DNA of 64,000 nucleotides from Streptomyces sp. NBC_01549 (GTDB taxonomy: Bacteria > Actinomycetota > Actinomycetes > Streptomycetales > Streptomycetaceae), in NCBI RefSeq assembly GCF_026339955.1, contig NZ_JAPEPW010000004.1, positions 496,001 through 560,000 of the forward strand. Direction: 5' to 3'. The translations under genes were made by a program, and so were the position numbers. Of the stretch, positions 58,480 to 64,000 are shown piece after piece. The notes beneath the pieces were generated by a model that made no database searches, was not told the origin of the DNA, and was given only the letters and a program-made list of their open reading frames with translations. Positions within the stretch are counted from its first letter, which is position 1; every line of letters starts with the position of its first letter.

Positions 58480-59034
58480 TCAGCCGGCGGCTCGTGGAGT
58501 GTCCAGGGATCGGGCGAAGTCGGCGAGCGTACGGAAGTCGTCCGCGCGCAGACCGATTCGCGGGTTGACGTGGTGCAGAAGCCCAGGCCCGTGGTGGTGG
58601 GCGGTCACGTATGCCCGGTCCAGATCGCTCTGTTCGTCGTCCACCCAGACGAAGGGACGGCCGCTGGCGTAGTCCACCAGAGGACCGGTCTTCCAGTGGA
58701 CCCCGTCGGGCCGGTACTGGAGCAGTGCGTCGCCGAAGTCCACGAAGGAGAGTTCGGGAAGGCCGAGTACCGGGGCGATCCACCGGTTGGCGTCGTCCAT
58801 CCATGTGGTGGCCCAGCACAGCTCGTAGCCGAGCTGGAGCAGGGATCGCCCGTGCTCTGGGTTGAGCCAGACCCGCAGGGGGCGCCGCCGGGCCGAGAGT
58901 CCTCTGTGTTCGTCTGAAGTTGCGCTGTCCTGGGGCACTCTGAGCGTGGTGTAGCCATCGGGGCGCTTTTCCGGCCTGGCCGCATAGGGGTTGAGTGGGC
59001 CGTCCACGTCGAGGAACAGCAGTGGTCGGTTCAC
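58480..59034 (-). CDS. HAD-like hydrolase (RNA-repair-associated HAD type)
   Basis: This encodes 184 residues from GTG 59032-59034. RPLLFLDVDGPLNPYAARP is the HAD motif I with the nucleophile Asp and the +2 Asp. ELCWATTWMDDANRWIAPVL gives the Thr of motif II, KTGPLVDYASGRPF the motif III Lys, and FVWVDDEQSDLD motif IV. The arrangement is that of the HAD domain found in 'Swiss army knife' RNA-repair proteins (PF18143 type), here as a free protein. Phosphatase activity is likely; the substrate is unknown. Confidence 0.8.
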   Translation of the reverse strand: MNRPLLFLDVDGPLNPYAARPEKRPDGYTTLRVPQDSATSDEHRGLSARRRPLRVWLNPEHGRSLLQLGYELCWATTWMDDANRWIAPVLGLPELSFVDFGDALLQYRPDGVHWKTGPLVDYASGRPFVWVDDEQSDLDRAYVTAHHHGPGLLHHVNPRIGLRADDFRTLADFARSLDTPRAAG

Positions 59035-59187
59035 GATCTCCCCCGGTCTCGCTCAACATCGACTGTGCCGTGGAAGCGTAGCTGCAGCGATCGTGCGGGC
59101 GCGAAGGCGTGCTCGACGCGGGCGCGGATCCCCGGCGTGCACGCCTACTTCGTCGCTGAGCAGCTGCGCCGACTGGAGGAAGAGTGC

Positions 59188-59985
59188 GATTTTGGCCGTC
59201 GGTGTCGACGTGGTGACCTCGCTCCTCGAGCGTGCCCGCGCCGCGGCCCGGGCGGTTTGGGCCCGGGTCGCCGCAGTGGCCGACATCGGCCTGGCGGCCG
59301 TCGACATCGCTGCCATCGCGTGGGTCATGCACCGCGACGGCTTCTTCCACCGTCGTCACCTGCTCGCCGAAGCCCGCCGCCACCTCGCCCTGGTACTGCG
59401 CGGCCGCCCGCGCGAGCCGGGCCTGGACGAGCGGATCGTCGACGCCGCGCGCGCCGCGCACTGCACGGACATCACTGAGCCCCGCACCCAGCGTGGCCGC
59501 AGCCCGGAGTACCGCCTCTACACCACACGTTGGGCCCCACCCGGCCCACCACCCGCACGACGCCGACCGCCAACCGGTCCCGACCCCGACCACAAGCTGG
59601 CCCCGACCCGGCCGCGTCGCACCTTCCGCTGGACGAGGGGGAGTGGCCCGTCCCATGCGACCCGCTGCGCTACGACCGTGCCGTCATCGCCAGTGCCGTG
59701 CTGAGCGCGCGCCTGCGCACCGCCCGCCGCTCGAACCGTGACCCGTATGACGGCTTCGCGCACCGGCAAGCCGCGCTGCCCGAGCAGTTGTTCCTCTTCG
59801 ACCAGCAGAAGGAGGAGCCCGTACGGAAGAAGGCCGGCCCCGTCGACGTCGCCGCGCTGCGCACCAGGAGTCCGATGGCGCACCACCCGCACCGCGTGCG
59901 CACTCGCAGGACGAGCAGAGCGCGCACCAGCCGGGACCCCGCCGGGGCCCGGGGGGCGTCCGTGACCACATCCAGTGCGCACTGA
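59188..59985 (+). pseudogene. C-terminal fragment of a relaxase-like conjugation protein, frameshifted
   Basis: The first frame reads LAVGVDVVTSLLERARAAAR, AVADIGLAAVDIAAIAWVMH and HLLAEARRHLALVLRGRPRE, then TQRGRSPEYRLYTTRW. After about 59530 the match continues in another frame with LPLDEGEWPVPCDPLRYDRA, then VIASAVLSARLRTARRSN and ALPEQLFLFDQ. From memory this is the C-terminal part of a TrwC/MobF-type protein of Streptomyces elements. The relaxase and helicase motifs are not present. The identity is moderate; the frame break is clear. Confidence 0.45.
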
Positions 59986-60116
59986 CGATTCGCCGTGTCG
60001 CCTCGAAGACACGGCGAATCGGCGCCCCGATACGGCGCATTCATCGAACGCGGCTCGAACGATCAGTCCCGCATGCGGGACTCGCAGCACGATGCGCAAC
60101 GGCGATCGGCTTGCGG

Positions 60117-60330
60117 TAGTTCTGGCGGCTGCGTCTCACCCAGCCGCAGATCACCCAGGTCTGGGCCGACCGCGGCTACACCGGCGAACTCGTGGACTGG
60201 GCCCGCGAACGCCTCTGGCTCACCGTGCGCATCGTCTTCCGGCCCGATGGTGTCCAGGGCTTCGTCGTCCTGCCCCGCCGCTGGAAACCGGAACAGCCGT
60301 CGTCGCAGCCGCTCGAAAGCCGACGACCGA
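60117..60330 (+). pseudogene. IS5-family transposase fragment
   Basis: LRLTQPQITQVWADRGYTGE holds the second DDE Asp and is followed by ERLWLTVRIVFRPDGVQGFV and VLPRRWKPEQP, where VERTFGW should come. It starts and ends abruptly, and the first Asp and Glu parts are missing. Confidence 0.8.
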
Positions 60331-60367
60331 TCGATGGCCTCGTGGACCCGTGCTGTCGAGCTCGAGC

Positions 60368-60916
60368 TCAACCAGACGGCGTGACCGAGGACCACACGCC
60401 GAACCACTGCTCGGCGCCATAGTCCTCGTACCGCTCCACCTCGGTGAACCCCAGCTTTGCCGCGAGGCGCATCGAGCGCTCGTTGGCGGTCTGGGTGCGC
60501 AGCACCACCGGCTTGCCGGGAAGCGCGTCGGCGAACCAGTCGAGTGCCGCTGCGCATGCCTCGGCGCCGTACCCGCGTCCCCACGCCTGTGGCAGGAGCA
60601 GGTAGCCGAGCTCGGCCTCCCCGACATCCGGACGGACGCGCCCCGGACTCTCCGCGTCGTGCCGATCGAGCTTGACCATGCCGATCATCGCTCCGTCGAG
60701 ATCGATCACGAAAAAGCCTGGGCGCCGCCCGGGCACCTCAGGCGCCGTGCGCTCGAGCTCATCATGCGGTCGAGGGCCACCGAGGTAGGTATGCACCTCC
60801 GGTGAGGCGAACAACTCGATGAACGCCGCACGGTCCCGAGCCTCGGACTCGCGGAGCACGAGCCGCTCGGTCCTGATCGGGGCAGGCGGCCAGGCGACAG
60901 GTCCAAGCTCAGTCAT
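60368..60916 (-). CDS. GNAT-family N-acetyltransferase
   Basis: This encodes 182 residues from ATG 60914-60916. The RimJ/RimL-type layout is clear: IRTERLVLRESEARDRAAFI, FFVIDLDGAMIGMVKLDRHD, AELGYLLLPQAWGRGYGAEA (the acetyl-CoA loop QxxGxG/A) and TQTANERSMRLAAKLGFTEV. It should transfer an acetyl group to an amine of a small molecule or protein N-terminus; the substrate is unknown. It is a lone gene between transposase scraps. Confidence 0.88.
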   Translation of the reverse strand: MTELGPVAWPPAPIRTERLVLRESEARDRAAFIELFASPEVHTYLGGPRPHDELERTAPEVPGRRPGFFVIDLDGAMIGMVKLDRHDAESPGRVRPDVGEAELGYLLLPQAWGRGYGAEACAAALDWFADALPGKPVVLRTQTANERSMRLAAKLGFTEVERYEDYGAEQWFGVWSSVTPSG

Positions 60917-61189
60917 GGCGGGCAACTTATCGCACGCCCGCCGGGCAGAGGCGTCAGACTCCGGTACAAAGATCAACCGCTTCCCGGACCGTAGGACTCG
61001 GTCCAATGAGGCGGGTTGCGCCGGCACCTGCGACGGCGGCCCCCGAGGGCTCCTGGACTTCGGCGCCGCCCGTCGGCCCGTGGCCGCCGAGGCCGCCCGG
61101 GACTTCCACGCCTGGCACGACTTCGCAGCCCGCCACCCAGCCGTCCACCCGCTGGAATTCTTCTGGGAGAAGCACCGGGGAGACCCCGC

Positions 61190-61424
61190 CTATCCGCCCC
61201 GCCGTCTCGGACAGCAGGTGGATGTGGCGTCCTGTGCCATCGGCGTTGCCGGTGTACTTCACGCGGTCCTCGCATTCCCGGCATGCCTTGCGGGGGAACT
61301 TGCGCGGGAAGAGGACGGACAGTCGGGGCTGTCCGTCGCCCAGGGTGGGTTTCGAGGGTGGGCTGGTGATGCCGTTCGGGCAGGTGAGGGTGCGGTTCTT
61401 TCAGTGGATGTGGAAGTCCTCCTT
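61190..61424 (-). pseudogene. IS1182-family transposase fragment with an in-frame stop
   Basis: The minus strand reads KEDFHIH, stop, KNRTLTCPNGITSP, then VLFPRKFPRKACRECEDRVK and TGRHIHLL, the Cys-rich middle of IS1182 transposases. A TGA stands where Trp is usual. Both ends are missing. Confidence 0.6.
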
Positions 61425-61458
61425 CTTGAAGCCCGGCCACTTTCTTGAAGCCCGGCCC
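61422..61458. repeat. 20-bp-period tandem duplication
   Basis: TTCTTGAAGCCCGGCC occurs twice (about 61423-61438 and 61443-61458) with a 20-bp period, at the edge of the IS1182 scrap. Confidence 0.6.
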
Positions 61459-61621
61459 ATGGGCGGCTTGCGGGTCGTCGCGGACCGGGCCGAGCGAAGG
61501 AATGTCCCAGGTGAGGGCCGCTTTGACAGGCTGATCCAGCTGATCTGGCTGTCACAGATCAGCGCTCCGCATTGTCGTCATAGACAAGCATTAACCATCC
61601 TAGAAGTTGAGGTTCCTCATC

Positions 61622-61972
61622 GTGAGCACCGAAAACTCCACTACGACTCCGCCGTCGCCGAAGAAGATCGGCAAGCGCGAGGCACTGCAGGTTCCCCGGC
61701 AACAGGCCGAAGCCGCCGATGATCCCGCCACCGCTGCTCCCGCCCCGGCGCAGAAAACCGTGCCCCGTCCACGACGCGGCGCGAAGCTCGGCCTCATAGC
61801 CGTCATCGCCCTGGTCGTGGCCGTCCACCTGGGGTTGGGTGGACTTCTGCTGGTGTCCGGTCCGTGGAGGCACTGGGTCGTCGGAACCGTCCTGGCAGTG
61901 ATCCTGGCGAAGGCGATTTTTGTCCTCGGCCGCCTCGTCATACGCCGCAACAAAGCTCGCCAAGCTTGCTGA
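61622..61972 (+). CDS. Small two-helix membrane protein
   Basis: This encodes 116 residues from GTG 61622; GAGG lies at 61609-61612. The N-terminal 55 residues are Ala/Pro-rich and hydrophilic. Two membrane helices follow (LGLIAVIALVVAVHLGLGGL; WVVGTVLAVILAKAIFVLGR), then a short basic tail (RRNKARQAC). Topology: both ends cytoplasmic, by the positive-inside rule. I do not recognise the family. Codon use supports a real gene. Confidence 0.65.
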   Translation: MSTENSTTTPPSPKKIGKREALQVPRQQAEAADDPATAAPAPAQKTVPRPRRGAKLGLIAVIALVVAVHLGLGGLLLVSGPWRHWVVGTVLAVILAKAIFVLGRLVIRRNKARQAC

Positions 61973-62321
61973 CTGCGCACCAGACCTACCTCCCGCACTC
62001 CGGCACTACGCCTGACCAGCACAAACCCAGCCTCACACTCGGTTTCGAGAAGCCTTCTGATGCCAGCTCAGTCCAGCGGCGCCTCCCGCACCCCGGCCGC
62101 CATCAACTGCAGGCATGGAAGTTTCCTGGCATAACCCCTGCCCCGGCTACGAACGTTGAAGTGCTCAGAGAGGGAACTTGCTCACCGGAACGGGGACGAA
62201 CGGACGACGCGCACCTCGTCAACCGGGTCGGCCTGCACCACAGCAACGAGCCTGCCTGCTGATCAGGCTGGTCGACCGGGGATCCCCAAGATCCCCGGCA
62301 GAGTCAAGCTATGAGGATGTC
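61973..62321. other. Unassigned stretch
   Basis: No gene is seen. It leads into two transposase tail scraps. Confidence 0.35.
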
Positions 62322-62400
62322 TCACGTGGTGAGTTTCGCGGGCTTCTCGCAGCAGGTGAGGGCGGCCGCGAGGCCGAGGAGAGCGAGGAAGTGGCGGCCC
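62322..62400 (-). pseudogene. Transposase C-terminal scrap
   Basis: The minus strand reads FLALLGLAAALTCCEKPAKL and then TT with a stop. It resembles the final helix of IS5-type transposases. Only about 26 residues remain. Confidence 0.5.
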
Positions 62401-62419
62401 ACCCATCCGCCTGGCTCCA

Positions 62420-62531
62420 CCAATTCAAACGACTCCGCATCCACTACGAGATACGCGTCGACCTCCACCTCGGCCTACTCCAACTCGCCTGCAGCATCAT
62501 CTGCTTGAGACGACTCCGAACCTCATTCTGA
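62420..62531 (+). pseudogene. IS5-type transposase C-terminal scrap
   Basis: FKRLRIHYEIRVDLHLGLLQ, then LACSIICLRRLRTSF and a stop, is the standard end of an IS5-family transposase. It faces the opposite way from the scrap at 62322-62400. Confidence 0.65.
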
Positions 62532-62582
62532 AACGATCAGTAAGCCAAGATCCAATGCCGGGAACTTCAAGGTCCTCCATCT

Positions 62583-62607
62583 CCGGACCCGGACCCGGAC
62601 CCGGACG
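62583..62607. repeat. Hexamer repeat GGACCC
   Basis: Four consecutive GGACCC-like units lie at the broken end of the ECF sigma gene. Confidence 0.6.
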
Positions 62608-62613
62608 AGACGA

Positions 62614-63306
62614 TCAAGGGGTCCGCGACGGCAAGCGGTGCGCATGGCCGTTGGGGGCGAGCAACTGCGTGAGGCCTTTGAGGTCACCGGTGCCGGCCGC
62701 GGTCTGGAAGGCGGCGACGAGGCGACGGTGTGACTCAGCCGGGACTGGCCGCTCGCGGTTACCCGCGAGGCGGGCCTGCGCGCGGTGGACCAGTACCCGT
62801 GCGTTCGGGACGCTGATCCGCAGCAACCCCGCAAGATCGGCATAGGCGAAATCGAAGCCCTTCCGCAGCACGTAGGCGGCCAGCCCATCCGGCGTCAGCC
62901 TCGCCATGAGCAGGGCCAGGGCCTCCTCGATCGCCACGGCTTGCTCGGCACGCAGCACGGGATCCTGGGAGGCCCGGTCGACCAGTTCGACCAACTGCGA
63001 CTCGGCCGGGGTTTCGCGGCGGTGTCGCGCGGACTGGATGACGTTGATCGCCAGACGGGTCGTGGCCGTGGTCAGAAACGCCTCTGGATTCTCGATCTTC
63101 GGGCGGTGGGTGAGCTGCCAGCGCAGCCATATCTCCTGGACCACGTCTTCGGCTCCCGAGACGTCGCCGAGAACCTTGTAGGCGATGCGGAACAGTCGTG
63201 TCCGATGGGCCAGGAAGATGTCGAGGGCGCGGTCCAGGTCGTCCTCGGCCGACCGGGCGACCGGGGCTTCGGCCGGCGTTGTCATCTCCAGGGTGGGCGC
63301 GGACAT
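62614..63306 (-). pseudogene. ECF sigma factor (SnoaL-extension type), C-terminal domain lost
   Basis: From ATG 63304-63306 behind AGAGGAG the protein reads region 2 (LFRIAYKVLGDVSGAEDVVQ, then EIWLRW) and region 4 (LTPDGLAAYVLRKGFDFAYA, then LAGLLRISVPNARVLVHRAQ). The C-terminal extension starts (FQTAAGTGDLKGLTQLLAP) and then changes to NGHAHRLPSRTP and stops. SigJ-like factors with a SnoaL domain need about 100 more residues with DGGG. The core sigma domains are intact, so the product may still be active but without its built-in control domain. Confidence 0.75.
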
Positions 63307-63464
63307 CGGGGACTCCTCTTTGTGGATGGCGCCCATCGAGGGCGATGGCTCCACCCTCGGTCCGCGGCACCGCTCACCGCGCCCTGGAAGTCCGTGGTCG
63401 AGTCCGTAGGGACCCCCGGGGGTTTCCCCCGCACCCTCCCCCCCCGCACCGGCTCTCAGCCGGA

Positions 63465-64000
63465 TTACACCGTGCCCGCGCCCCTGGTATCCGAGGCCGG
63501 GGCGATCGCGAGGGCACCCGGCAGCGCGCGACGTGAGGTGATCCCGAGCTTCGTGTACACCTTCCGCAGGTGCCACTCCACGGTGTGCGGGCTGATGAAC
63601 AGCTCCGCACCGATCTGCGGGTTCGTCATGCCGCGCGCGGCGAGAGTCGCTATCTGCGACTCCTGTGGGGTCAGGGCGCTCGCCGGCTCGGTTTCCCGCG
63701 CTCGGACGCGCTCGCCAGTGGCGAGCAGCTCGCGGCGAGCTCGCTCGGCGAACGCGTTGGCCCGCATTCCGTCGAACATCTCGTGGGCCGTGCGAAGGTG
63801 CTCTCGGGCCAGCGAACGGCGGCGGGTCCGGCGCAGCCACTCGCCGTACAGCAGGTGGGTGCGTGCCACCTCCACCTTCACGGCCACGCGGTCACGGCCG
63901 AGCTCCTCGAGCGCGATCCGGTACAGATCATCGGCCTCGTCACCGTCGGTGAGGAGAGCTTGGCTGCGTGCGGTGACGCCACGGGCCCATCCGGTATCGG
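63465..64000 (-). CDS. LuxR-family (large ATP-binding type) regulator, C-terminal part
   Basis: The frame runs off the right edge. The visible 178 residues are the end of a LAL-type regulator: helical repeats (DEADDLYRIALEELGRDRVA, VARTHLLYGEWLRRTRRRSL, AREHLRTAHEMFDGMRANAF) and a LuxR helix-turn-helix (LTPQESQIATLAARGMTNPQ, then SPHTVEWHLRKVYTKLGITS). The AAA/ATP-binding N-terminus lies outside the window. It should act as a DNA-binding activator. There is no coupling to the sigma gene 159 bp downstream. Confidence 0.88.
   Translation of the reverse strand, partial: DTGWARGVTARSQALLTDGDEADDLYRIALEELGRDRVAVKVEVARTHLLYGEWLRRTRRRSLAREHLRTAHEMFDGMRANAFAERARRELLATGERVRARETEPASALTPQESQIATLAARGMTNPQIGAELFISPHTVEWHLRKVYTKLGITSRRALPGALAIAPASDTRGAGTV

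Overview
The window is high-GC actinobacterial DNA, almost certainly from the arm of a Streptomyces (or close relative) linear chromosome or a large linear plasmid. The strongest evidence is an intact tap-tpg operon (18203-21028), the two genes that prime and cap the ends of linear Streptomyces replicons. The high density of transposase debris, gene fragments joined by deletion scars, and orphan accessory genes also fits a subtelomeric region.

Left part (1-10.6 kb). This holds a decayed replication module: an iteron-like array of AGTCGCT motifs, then a frameshifted primase-polymerase gene and a D5/P4-type helicase gene. The helicase is cut at about 3.57 kb and joined to the tail of an MFS transporter. 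Next comes an intact ECF41 sigma factor gene with its partner carboxymuconolactone-decarboxylase-like gene, preceded by a good match to the ECF41 promoter. A convergent, truncated ebo metabolite-traffic operon follows (eboB, eboE and an eboF-like phosphatase, with only the tail of eboA), and then an MFS gene with an internal deletion.

10.6-18.1 kb is a compact Tn7-like transposon with tnsA, tnsB, tnsC and tniQ. Both ends can be read as sets of a 19-bp repeat. Its only cargo is a histidine-phosphatase gene. An IS5-family element, with 15-bp inverted ends, a TGA target duplication and a passenger gene, has inserted inside one of the left-end repeats. The transposon ends about 130 bp upstream of tap.

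18.2-27.4 kb holds tap, tpg, palindromes behind tpg, a small secreted protein, a membrane-anchored coiled-coil protein, an integrase scrap and a full-length DNA polymerase III alpha subunit gene (dnaE type).

27.4-43 kb is an accessory zone. It contains remnants of a group II intron, IS21 and IS3 elements, an intact IS5-family element that uses a canonical -1 slippery heptamer, and single-gene accessory functions (two RibD-C/DHFR-like proteins, two VOC proteins, SUKH-like proteins, a TPR protein, an ArsR-SRPBCC-DHFR operon and a Fic-type toxin-antitoxin pair). Three separate 3'-half tRNA fragments (Ser, Arg, Pro) lie within 3.5 kb and look like attachment-site scars of integrated elements.

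43-56.9 kb is more orderly. It has a GbsR/MarR-type regulator divergent from a DUF4097 gene, an alpha/beta hydrolase, several conserved proteins of unknown function, a methyltransferase, a NarL-type two-component system and a very large secreted repeat protein with a strong terminator.

56.9-64 kb is again a graveyard: fragments of a serine recombinase and of IS30, IS256, IS5 and IS1182 transposases and a relaxase-like gene lie between a MarR regulator, a HAD-like protein, a GNAT acetyltransferase, a small membrane protein, a C-terminally truncated ECF sigma factor and a large LuxR regulator that runs off the right edge.

All family assignments come from reading the sequence and remembered family features; no search was run.
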